Shown here: positions 29,891 through 39,766 of the stretch, piece by piece
How positions within the stretch are numbered: the first letter of the stretch is position 1
Layout: each line of letters begins with the position of its first letter
Source: Stemphylium vesicarium
Lineage: Eukaryota; Ascomycota; Dothideomycetes; Pleosporales; Pleosporaceae
Assembly (NCBI GenBank): GCA_004380135.1
Contig: QXCR01000188.1
Span: 1 to 49,855, forward strand
Length of the DNA stretch: 49,855 nucleotides
Reading direction: 5' to 3'
The notes under the pieces: model-generated
The model's input: the letters and a program-made list of their open reading frames with translations, nothing else
Databases searched by the model: none
Told to the model about the DNA's origin: nothing
Position numbers and translations under genes: made by a program

Positions 29891-31371
29891 TTACAACGGT
29901 ACATCCTCCATCATCTGCATCGCACCTTCCCTACCCACCGTAATAATAACATCACCAAGCGTCTTAGTCGAGAAACCCGCCTCAGAGTACCTAAAATAGT
30001 AATCCCACTTCCTCTTGAAAATCTCCGCACCCTCGTCATCCATGCCCTCAGCGCTCTTCTCCTTGATGAGCTGCGGCTTGATGGTCGCTTCCCAGTTGTC
30101 CAAGAACTCTTCACGCCATAACCGCAGCGCTTTGGCGTAGTGTGGACCAATGTTTTCTATGCTGTCGACGACGAGGGAACCGCCGGATGCGAGTTGGATC
30201 GACGATACGAGTTCCGAGACGGCGGGGAGGTGGCCGCCGGGGAAGATATAGCGGCGGATGAAATCGTCGGATTTGGCGTAGGCTTCGTAGCGCGCGTCGG
30301 GCATGGTGATGCATTGGAAACAGGCTATGCCGCCTTCTTTCTTGAGCAGCTTGTCTATGCACTTGAAGTATGTGACGAGGTATTCTTTGCCTACGGCTTC
30401 CAGCATCTCGATTGACACGGCTTTGTCAAAGGGTCCCGTTTCTGGGATCTCGAGACTGCGGTAGTCGCATAGGAGTACGGTAATCTTGTCGCTCATGCCC
30501 GCTGCTTGTATCCGCTCTTCGGCTAGCTCTTTTTGTTCAATCGAAAGGGTAAGAGACGTTACTCTGCAGCCTGTTCGCTCAACAGCTCGCATCGCGAAAC
30601 TTCCCCAGCCTGTGCCGATTTCCAATACGTGGTCTGTTCCCTTGATATGTGTGTTGTCGATGAATCGGTCGAGCTTTCGCATTTGCGCTTCGTAGAGTGT
30701 TTCGCTTGCGGATTTCGGATTCGATTTCGGGAGCCAGATCGGGCACGAGTAGGTCATGTCCTTTGAAAGGAAAGCGGCGAACATTTCGTTGGAGATGTCG
30801 TAGTGGGCGGAGATGTTGAGGCGCGCATTCTTGAGGTTGTTGCTGCCTCTTACTAGACCAGCGAGGCCTGAGGAGATTGCGGATGTGAAGGTAGAACCGT
30901 TGGAGAGGTAGTTGCGGTTGAGAATAAAGAGCTGTCTTTGTCAGCTAATTGCGACGCTGACACCTGTTCTAGCCATTGAATCTCACCTCAAAGAACTTGG
31001 TCAGGTCTGGTGTTGTGAATTCGCCCAGCATGTAGCTCTCTGCAAAACCCTAATTTTCGTGAGCCTCGGCTTCTAAGATTCGTCCTAATTGTAGAGGCGC
31101 GTACCATGTCTGCAAACAGTGCCAATCGCACCCAAAACTTCTCGTCGCGAACATCAAGGAAAGCAATTGGAAGACCCTCCTTGTCAGAGCCGAACGCAGC
31201 TGAAGCTTTGCTGGAGCCGCCTTCAAACACCACAAGCTTGCCATGCTTCAAATTTTGGAACTGCGAAAGTGTGCCATTTTTGCATAGAGAGACCAATGGC
31301 CCCCAGGCTTGTGATGTGACGGGACTCAGAAGTGAGGACACCGCTCCCGTAACAGAGCTGTAAATTGCCAT
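29891..31371 (-). CDS. Cyclopropane-fatty-acyl-phospholipid-synthase-like SAM methyltransferase
   Basis: Family members transfer a methyl(ene) group from S-adenosylmethionine to unsaturated acyl chains of membrane lipids (family knowledge). Exons 31371-31105, 31049-30987 and 30931-29891, with two 55-base introns, give 456 residues. Seen: an N-terminal domain with GPLVSLCKNG and KFWVRLALFADMGFAESYMLGE, then LNISAHYDISNEMF, KDMTYSCPIW, the SAM loop VLEIGTGWGSFAM, SIEMLEAVGKEY, IQCITMPD-like FQCITMPD, RRYIFPGGHLP and IGPHYAKALRLWREEF. Joins rebuild ADMGFAESY and FFELFILNRN. ATG 31371 is the first in-frame Met. Fungal relatives are also called CFAS-like; the product lipid is not shown by sequence. 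Confidence 0.92.
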
Positions 31372-32658
31372 GTTCCTGAGATGTACCGTTTCTAGTGAAA
31401 CTGATCGAAATCGCAGGCTTAGAACGCTCAATTGGGTGTGAACAAGGCTAGCAAAAGGCTCTGTCTTAGGTTTCGAAGGCGGATAGCGTCAATTGCGATT
31501 CGAGGCCAAAATAAGATGCTGGCAAGTCGCAATGTTCGTGAGCTCGTTGAACGTGTAATTGCCTTATTATGAAAGGCGATTGTGTGCGATTAGTGCGCCA
31601 ATTGTCAAAAAGCAATGCGACAACGGTATCGTGAAGGCGCCGGGAAGAAAAGTTGCGAGAAATACGAACAACGGTAGCTACAGAGCCTTGACGCAAGGCA
31701 CCCGAGTCTATTTCAAAACTCCAGGTAGCTCGCCGTCATGTGGCCGGAACGGCCGAAAGCCGACGCGGAGCATTTGTTTGCGCCGTTTCGAAGCTATGCG
31801 TGTTGCATTCTGTCTGAGGTGCAGTATCGGGCAGGCAAGCCTTGCCAATTCGAGTGATCTATGACGCTGTCGATCCGGCGTTAACATCGCGACCGGTACG
31901 AGGCGATGAATTCTATGGTTCGCCAAAAGGTGGAGGCTGTCGAGGCGTGTAAGACGCTCGGATAGTCGTATTTATGTGCGCTCCTGGCTCTCCATACATG
32001 GTGCCACTGCTGGCAGGTGCGAGACAGAAAATGTGGTAGGTGATGTAGAGCCGCATTTCAGGGTCCACATAAGCATACGTCCGTATGTCGGAGGAGGGGT
32101 AGGTTATGCAAGGGCACGACTCTTAGTGTGTCAGGCATCCTCCAGCGCAACTCTCGCGATCGTAGTGCAAAATGTTACTGATACTGAGAATCTAGGTTTT
32201 CTTGGGGGCGATTCATGTTACGAACTTCGGCGTGCATTTGAGGAGACTGCCCAGGAATGCTGACTGCGACGGCGGCCGCGGGTTCCGGGAGCGGAGTGGA
32301 GGACCGCAGGGCATGTCAAGGGCGTTTTGATGATTCATTGAGGCGCAAGGTTGAGAGAAAAGAAGATAGAAGTGTAGAGTAGAATCAGAGTGCTTGCAGC
32401 CAAGACCATGCCGCTGTTGTCAACCCAGTCGTCATGGTGAGCATGGCATGAGCAAAGGGGGCCCGTGCATCCGCGGAGACACGCTACGGCGCGTCGTCGC
32501 GTGCTTTCCAAATGCCTTCACATGCTTTACAATTCAACTACCAACACCACACGACTATTCCTGTAAAGGACGAGAGCGCGAACTAAACACAACTTTATCC
32601 ACTGAAAGCTATTCAACATCCCGCAGACTAGCACAAGACGCCCTTCACTACCACCACC
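31372..32658. other. Intergenic, about 1.3 kb
   Basis: Divergent promoters of the methyltransferase and RNase H2C genes. No gene, tRNA or transposon recognised; short open frames on both strands have no family features. Confidence 0.4.
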
Positions 32659-33165
32659 ATGCTCTCAATCCAGCCCTCGAAGCCCCAAAAATGCACCCCC
32701 AACCTTCTTCCCGCACGCATAAACCACAACGGCCCCATACCCTCTACATCACAATACTGGAAACCCTCGACCGACAAAGAAGGCACACAGCACGCCTACT
32801 TCCGCGGCCGCCACCTGTACGGCACCACGCTCACGCTTCCTGAAAACTACACCGGCGCCATCCTCAACGTCACCGATAAGCAATTACCACAGCCACGAAA
32901 ACAGGCACCTGTGGAACGATCGAATGAAGGCGAGGATGTGGGCGAGGAGGAGGAGAGTTTGCCGGTCGAAGTCAAGATTGCGGAGCAAATAGGGGAGTTT
33001 AATGAGGTTGTTGTTTGGGGGCATGGGGGTGAGGTGGATGGCGGGCAGGATATGTTTCTTAGGGGGTTGAGGGAGTGGGTGGGGTTTGCGGAGAGTATGC
33101 ATGTTGATGGTGACGAGGAGGAGAAAGAGCAGAGTGGGAAGAAAGAGGGAAATAAGACGAGTTGA
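32659..33165 (+). CDS. RNH203: Ribonuclease H2 subunit C (Rnh203)
   Basis: Structural subunit of RNase H2, which removes ribonucleotides from DNA and degrades RNA/DNA hybrids in the nucleus (family knowledge). 168 residues, single exon, ATG at 32659. Seen: the family start with LLPARINHNGPIPSTSQYW, then AYFRGRHLYGTTLTLPENY, an acidic loop, and FNEVVVWGHGGEVDGGQDMF followed by a helix. The Lys/Glu tail is disordered. It converges on the decayed protease-like block to its right, with only 143 bases between. Confidence 0.85.
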   Translation: MLSIQPSKPQKCTPNLLPARINHNGPIPSTSQYWKPSTDKEGTQHAYFRGRHLYGTTLTLPENYTGAILNVTDKQLPQPRKQAPVERSNEGEDVGEEEESLPVEVKIAEQIGEFNEVVVWGHGGEVDGGQDMFLRGLREWVGFAESMHVDGDEEEKEQSGKKEGNKTS

Positions 33166-33308
33166 GCAGTGTTTCAATCTCTCATGAGCGGTAGAGGCAA
33201 CACGATACCCAGGGTTACGAAAGATTAGAGTCGAAGTAATAGCGGAGGCGCGACCCCCAAAGAACGGTAGTCTTGAAGCGTCACCATGAAGGCTTCAAAC
33301 CTCACAGC

Positions 33309-34339
33309 TTACTTCTTTCCGCTGGCAGACCCTTTCCCAGACCACGCTGATGCTCCATCGCAAGGTCCTGCATGGCCACATCTCCACTCTCCGCCCTCAT
33401 TTGGCTCAAACTGCAGGTTCAGCGGTATACCAAGGAGCACGGCCCATGCGTTGCCGATGACGAAGTACTCAGATCTGTTCGGGCCGTCTTGTTGAGGACT
33501 CGGCTTCCATGTCAACACGCGCGACACAATGGTTTGTTCTTCATCCGTCCCCGGAGTCTTGACTTTGAGCTGGTTCCAGTCTTCGATGCGCTCGCGTATA
33601 GCGGTACGATCAGCGCGTGTGAACGTCCACGGCGCAGAGTCTAGAACGCGTGCTACAGTAGCAGGTTAACTCGAAAAGAGGCTGTTCTCTTCATGCTGGA
33701 AAACAACACGCAACATGTGATCTTTATCTTCTTCGTCATCAGCGTCCTTGTTTCCCTTTCTAGGGCATTTCCCCTTCCCCTTAGCATCAAGTCCGCTCAT
33801 TTGAGATGTGGCCTGGCCTCTATGCCCCATAAGTAGCAGAACGACTGATCTAGAACGCGCTCTGTATCACTGGCACCCTTTGCACAGGAATAGATAATAT
33901 CGCCACCATGATCGGCAAACGTGAAGCCCTCACCCTACGGAAAGAGCTCATTGATAGCTCGCACGACCGCCGCGATACTCGTCGCAACGTCGGAGGATTC
34001 AAGCTGGGTTGCAGTCCCAGCCTTGCCATCCTTCTCAAGAATGAGCTTAATCTGCTTCTCACTAGCAGGTCCCTCGAGCTCTGCACGGAGATGCTGGCAA
34101 GCATTGAAATTCTTCGGGATAGCAGAGTCGTCCAACTGCGGGTTTATGACCGCAGGAGGGTCCGGAGGAACAGTTCCAAACATTGCATACTGCGAAGGAC
34201 GTTCCCTCAGCTTCCTTTTCGAATTCTTGAAGCACCAGTGTCCACTGCGCACGAGTGGTGCAACACTGTCACGTTCTTCGTCAGTCAGCTTATCTGACGC
34301 GAACGCACCCGTGTGTTGAACACCGTCTTCGAGCTCCAC
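33309..34339 (-). pseudogene. Ulp1/C48-like module B with upstream linker, broken
   Basis: A continuous similarity read only across disruptions. From the right: an acidic frame with FNACQHLRAELE and SSDVATSIAAVVRAIN, an in-frame TAG at 33935-33937, more coding-like sequence (FTFADHGGDIIYSCAKGA), a frame change near 33840, then HMLRVVFQHEENSLF, an in-frame TAA at 33666-33668, ATVARVLDSAPWTF, and YFVIGNAWAVLLGIPLNL (NAW near 33444). The order His strand, VLD strand, NAW helix is that of Ulp1/C48 proteases, but the expected Cys position reads Ser (NRSEYF). It shares the blocks CxHLRAELE and SIAAVVR with the units at 46-48 kb. Probably dead. Confidence 0.6.
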
Positions 34340-36177
34340 GGGTAAAGGCTCGGTCTCGATTTTCTCTTCGGGGAATTCTTCATCGGCCTTCGTTTGATCG
34401 GCGACGAGATCCTCGAAGGTGCGCGCTTGCGTTGATCAAAACGACGGTTTTTCGCGAGGAGTCCGGCGTCCTCGTTGTTTGAGTCCGAGCCCGTTTTCGC
34501 AGGCTTCACGAAACCGGTGCAGCGCAGAAACGCCAGAAGCATTTTCCACGTCAACGCGTTTTGTGAGGCGAGTTCGAAGATGTGCTGCGCACGAATGAAG
34601 AAGGCTTCGTTGCCATGATCGTTGGGTGTGAATGAGGAATTTGGCTCCAACCCCATGGCCAAGACCCACGCGTTCAAAACAGTGTAGGTAAACGTGCCAT
34701 CCTCCGTAGTAGCCTGCGCATACGGCATCCACTCCACAGTCTCAGGCAGATACAATCTCATCTGCTCGTCCGACTCGTTGACATTGTGCCACCAGTTAGT
34801 GCTCACGAACCACGGTCCCAAGGGACGATACAATCCCCTCCGAAGGTCTCGTGTAGTACGCCACGTCATTGGATCTAAGACTCTGACTCTGGTTCTTCTG
34901 AATTTCTGTATCTCGCCAACGAGAAGGACGTGGTAGTCAGTATATTGGATGGCCGTGAGCAATGTTCGTCCGGGGCGAAAGATCATTTGCCCTTGGTAGA
35001 AACTGAAGCCAGTTTTGTTCGGCTGTCTGCGATTGATCGAGGCAATGATGCGTGGGATAAGAGTGTCGTATCTCTCCTTCGTGTGGGAGGTCAGGCGGGA
35101 TTTTAGGTAGCTGCAAGGGTCCTCGATGGGCTGTCCTTCATCGGTGAATGCGTCGGAGAACTCGCCTTCCTCAGGCAGCTTCTCTTCTTCTTCCTGCGCT
35201 ACCACCAGTTGCCCCGTCCCGTCATCACCAGATGGATTTTCATCCCCGCCCTCTTTCCCTTCGTGCTCTGAAGACCGCAGAGGTAGCCATTCTATCCACG
35301 ATTCTGGGTCCTCGGAGTTACCATTCGGGTTACGATGAGCAAGCTCACCTGGGGGGGGGCACTTTGCGACTCCCAGTGTAGGACAAGCTTTCTTCGTTTC
35401 TAAAAAGAACACTGGTTCAGATAGAAGCTCAATCACTGCGTACCCCTCCAGCGGCCCAATGAAGAAAGCCATGGTCTGATCTTCATGCTCGTTGGTATAT
35501 GTGATACCATTGACGGTGACTGAAATTCCTTGGGGAAGTTCAATGAAGTATCCCAGCCGAGTAATCTCCTCGTCTGCTGACGCCCGTCGCACAATATTGA
35601 TGTGAGCTGACGTATGAGCTGTGGTCCTATCTTGGAAATTCCTGGCTAGGTCAGTACGGGCTGAGTATGTCCAGCAGGGTTTTGCTTACGCTCATAGCCG
35701 ACCATCACCTTTCAAAAACACAATTTCACTGTCTTCCGTTCTGGAAATAACTAGCGTAGCGTTCTCACCGCGTGCTCGGAACTTTTCTCCTAGTGCGCCA
35801 TGATCGTGAAGGCCATCTGGCTCATTTGCACTGAGTCTTTTGATCTCGTTGAAGAAGTTGCGGAGTGAGCGGCTGGATTTGTTCGGATCGCCTGAGACCA
35901 AGCCTTTGGCGCCTGCCTTCTTATAAATTGGTGCGCGTATCGGGGCATCGGGTAAAGCTGGCTGCGCTGGGCTCAGATTTCTAGCTTCTCTATCATACAA
36001 TGCTTGCGCGTAGTCGTCGATGTACTTTCTTTCAATATCTTCCTTCCGCTTCACCTTGGGTACAGCCCAATCGACTTCTACAAGGTTCTCTTCTTCCTCT
36101 GGTAAGGGAGACTTGGACTTTGGACTTTTCGCTGCTGGAGCTTTCGAGCTCTTAGATCCTTTACGCTTTGGAGGCAT
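34340..36177 (-). pseudogene. Ulp1/C48-like module A with basic N-terminus, probably broken
   Basis: Starts at ATG 36177 with a Lys/Ser/Pro-rich tail (MPPKRKGSKSSKAP). Then RSLRNFFNEIKRLSANEPDG and a first frame that ends in TGA at 35692-35694, two bases before a consensus donor GTAAGC; that donor joined to CCAG at about 35640 is in frame with the next exon, so the TGA looks like a nonsense change. A less likely donor (GTGATG) could avoid it. The second part has TMAFFIGPLEGYAVIELL, acidic linker, HVLLVGEIQKF, VRVLDPMTW, FTYTVLNAWVLAMGLEPN (34666-34677 for LNAW) and WKMLLAFLRCTGF. The Cys position is Thr. Near 34290-34437 the frame must shift to continue into the acidic linker of module B. C9 run at about 35350. 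Confidence 0.55.
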
Positions 36178-37118
36178 GGCGTGTTGATTGGCGTTATGAT
36201 GTGGCGGGAATAGTTAGCTCTCGCAATGCGAACAGTCACCACGACCAGCAATGTTCGAATGGAGAGCCAATTTTTTGGTTTTCGAAAAATGACTTGTTTG
36301 ATATATGGCGTGATTGGTTTCTCTGACGCTTTTGGCTTTGTCCATTAGCGACAATCGAGACACAGGATTTGTAGGAGTATCGCACGCTCATCCTCTCAGA
36401 GAGACAAAGGAGAAAGGAAAGCAGAAATCGGCAGTAGAGAAAGTACAGGGATCAGGCAGAATCTTGGATGTTTGGGCTGGAGATGACCTTGCGCGCCATC
36501 GATTACATTCAGGGCAGCTAAGAAAGGAAGCAGATATTGAAGTCAGGGATTAGCATTGATGGACTCACAATTGCTCTCACTGAACGAACTTGAGAGCAAG
36601 TTCTTGGAAGCTGCTGGACCGCGCAAAATCTATATGATTCGGGTTGTAGTGCCAGAATTGCGCAGGCATTGCGCGGCGGTTAACAAAGAGAAAGTCATCA
36701 ATGCACATGGCAAGTAAATTGTGCGCGCCAATAGAGACGGGTCTTCCGTCATGGTATTCGTAAGACTAAAAGAAGCTTTGTAAAAGAAATCGCGGTGCTG
36801 TTGGTACAAGCCGAGGCTAGTGGTTGAGTGGGCCCGCTATCCAAATGAGCGACGACAAAGAGGGTGCACTAGTCGGCTTTGTCAGGTCCTGAGCGGCATC
36901 CGTGTGCGCCCCTCACTGCCAGTTACGCCGTGCACCTCAATGTGCAAGAGTTTCCGAGAAGGCAAGCGGCGTGAATTCTCCCCTGGACTAGATCCTTTTC
37001 GCGCGACTTGATGCGCGAGATATTGTCAGGGCCGCACGTGTTCAACCAGTCCTTCCTTCGATAGCGGACTCTGTGAGGGTGGTTTGGTAGTGGGCCATTT
37101 TCTGCCGGCTCATCTGTG
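36178..37118. other. Intergenic, about 940 bases
   Basis: Upstream of module A and downstream of the bZIP gene. No gene recognised; the plus-strand frame 36314-36553 has no family features. Confidence 0.4.
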
Positions 37119-38208
37119 CTACATTGCAGCAGAATGCTGAGGAAAGCTGTTCATTGTATTATAAGCTGCCGCACCGCTTGCATAGAAATCTTGACCAGAA
37201 GGGCGACACTCAAAATCGGTTCCAAGCTCTGATCCGCCGCCAGATCGCATTGATTGGAAAACGCTGTTGGCGTCGACGTACGATGAGCGACCGTAGTAAG
37301 AGGCAATATCGGTTGGGTAGCTATAGTCGCTCGGATATGTCCAAGAGCTGTTGTAGGGTCGAGTATAAGGATAGTCGTATGTAGTACCTTCTAATTTGAC
37401 CTCGGTGCCGGGCGGGGTCATTGGTGTTGTATACAGTGTTGTGGCATAAGACGAAGGTGGTGGTGTACTCATACTCGATACCATAGATTGCGGGCTGGGC
37501 GAATCATCGTAGCTGACCTCCGCTTGCCGTTCAGGTGGAGCGTTTGTGTGAAGAACCGATGGCATGTGTTGAGACATGGAGATGTCCTGTTTTTGTGAAG
37601 CCACGGGGGAGCTCGTGGCAGAGCTTTGTTCTATGTTGACTTTTCTTTCAAGCATCGCACTTAGTCTTGGTACCGCAGAAAGGTGGTCATATTGGTAGTC
37701 GGGTGGGCCTCCCAATGCAGCCACAACCTCCGGTTCGGGAACTCCTCGTTTGCGGAGGATGGCCTTGAGCCTGCGATTCTCCTCAAGGACCTTTCTAGCG
37801 GCGTTCTGTATTTCTGACGAGGCTTCGATGCCGCTTTGCTCGTAGCTGCGCAATTTCGCCTCGAGCTCGTGCAGGTATTCTTTACGTCGGGCGCGTGAAC
37901 GGCCTAGTGCAACAAGCGTCAGCGACAATATCTCGTGCAATTCCGGAACGATCGTTCTCAGTGCTATGGGCTGTGCGATATTCCGTAGATGAAGGAGTAG
38001 TCGATCTCAGACCATGCCACTGGTCCGAGATGCATCTGAGTAAATAAAGGGAGCATCGTCTCAAAGGGGTGGTCTGAAAACATTGTAATTACTCACGTTG
38101 ATTGTCTCGAATCCGAGCAAGATTCTGCGCCTTCTGCTACCTTCTGTTAGTAAGGCTATATACGAGCAGCTGCAAGTGTTTGCGTACTGATATCCTGATA
38201 TCATCCAT
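37119..38208 (-). CDS. Fungal bZIP transcription factor
   Basis: Three exons, 38208-38188, 38124-38097 (only 28 bases) and 37903-37119, give 277 residues. The DNA-binding region is assembled across the tiny exon: NLARIRDNQ joined to RRSRARRKEYLHELEAKL, a basic region with the N-x7-R bZIP spacing, followed by the heptad part SSEIQNAARKVLEENRRLKAIL. After residue 80 it is Ser/Pro/Tyr-rich (TTPMTPPGTEVKLEG, YPSDYSYPTDIASYYG), typical of an activation region in this fungal bZIP class. Introns are 63 and 193 bases. Only seven residues precede the basic region, so a longer 5' exon cannot be excluded. Targets unknown. Confidence 0.82.
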
Positions 38209-38841
38209 GGTGATGTCTGACAAGAATCAGAAGCGGTAAGAGGCACAAAAGGCTGTGATCTGATAAGCAGAGGGTTAGTCGAATGATCATTCTGGGTAGG
38301 ATGCGCTCAAGCATGGCATCCAGTCGTCTTAAAGCAGAATGCGTACGACCGGGTGGGCAGTACCCAAAGCATGGGACAAGCATCATCCTGACTAGCCGGC
38401 GTTTGGAGCAATGTAGGGATGCATGTGCAAATATGCCTCGCTGCCTGGCCATGGCTGCAGCGTGGGTAGTCCAAACGGACGGGCCACAGGCTTGGTAGTA
38501 GACGGGGTTAGATTTCTGACAATACGGAGGCGCGGATGATGGTACTCTCTTAGTCACCGCATCTAGGCCCAAGGCAGTGTAGGCGCTTTTAGTGTCTTGT
38601 TAGCGGCCCTTCCCTGAGTCGGCTCGGTGACTGTGCCCTTTTCAGCTTCAGCCTCGGAGATTGGCAAATTTGAGTTTTGCCAGTGATTCACGACACCACG
38701 TCGCAATATCGCGCGCCGAGGACCATCGCGTTCACCATCTTCGCTCTCTACCAGAAACACGCGCAATCCCCATCGGCGCGTTCCGAGTTTGGTTGGACAG
38801 CTCTAGCGACACTCGACAAGGATCCCATCTACCTTTTCGCC
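38209..38841. promoter_or_regulatory. Divergent promoter bZIP / FAR-17a-like gene
   Basis: 633 bases between start codons. The frame of the right-hand gene stays open leftward to 38677 without an ATG, so its 5' end may extend into this region by an upstream exon. Confidence 0.4.
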
Positions 38842-39766
38842 ATGGCTATTGGTCAGCGCATCACCGCGCCATACGCTGGTCCCTTCGACCCCACGCGGTT
38901 TGTAACGTCCTGGGTGCTGCCCCCAAGCCTTCTCTTTGGCTACCGCGCGCTACTAGCCCTATATGCCTTCACGACTCTATTCACCATCTTTGGCTGGAAC
39001 GGGACCCACGGCAGATCCGAAGAATCCCAGCATTCGTTCTCCTTTTTCACCAATTTGACCTATTGGGGTCTTGCTTTCTACTATGCCTTCTCGGCAGCGC
39101 ATACTGGGAGCTATTGGCTCACTGGCACGTCGTTCTTGGCTCGTTGGCCCAAGGTGCTGCAAGTCATGCACAGCATGTTTTACTCTACCATTGTAGTATA
39201 TCCGTGGATAGTGACCAGTAAGTGGGTTCCTTACAGACTAGTTCTCCGGACGCGACACCGTCGCTAGATAATACACGGGGGACTGTAGTGATGTCATTGA
39301 AGAAGCTGACATGTCATGGCTAGTTGTCTACTGGGGTCTCCTTGCTGCTGATTTCCCTACGACGTTCTCGCTCTGGTCGAACACGTCACAACACGCTCTT
39401 AACTCGCTCTACGCGTTTTGCGAGATATTCTTTCCCAGCACCAACCGACTCCCTTGGCTGGATCTGATACCAATCATCATCCTCTTGGCGCTATACCTTG
39501 GCCTGGCTTACCTCACACATGCAACTGAGGGATTCTATGTTTACCCATTTCTTGATCTTCAAACCCACTCTTCTGGCGTTGTTGGGGGTTACATTATTGG
39601 CATTTTGGTCGCCGCCGTCGTTATTTTCCTTATCGTCAGATATCTTATCGCTTTACGTGTCTGGGTCACAGAGACTAAGCTTGGGATGAAGGGCAAAGTC
39701 TCCCCACGCGCTGCGATCAGGCCGGAACCTGAAGGTATCTCGCTGCACAGCACTACACCAAAGTAG
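38842..39766 (+). CDS. FAR-17a/AIG1-like multi-pass membrane protein
   Basis: Exons 38842-39217 and 39324-39766, with a 106-base intron, give 272 residues. About six hydrophobic segments: SWVLPPSLLFGYRALLALYAF, FFTNLTYWGLAFYYAFSAAH, the FYSTIVVYPWIVTIVYWGLL helix formed across the splice, NSLYAFCEIFF, LIPIIILLALYLGLAYLT and GYIIGILVAAVVIFLIVRYL. The pattern with a conserved Asn/Thr in TM2-TM3 and His after HATEGFY fits the FAR-17a/AIG1 family; animal relatives hydrolyse fatty acid esters of hydroxy fatty acids (family knowledge, not shown here). Start ATG has good context (CGCCATGGCT). Confidence 0.72.

Noticed and set aside
33908..34319. Plus-strand frames of about 130 codons
   Set aside because: Antisense to the protease-like linker, which shows conserved blocks shared with the 46 kb unit on its own strand.
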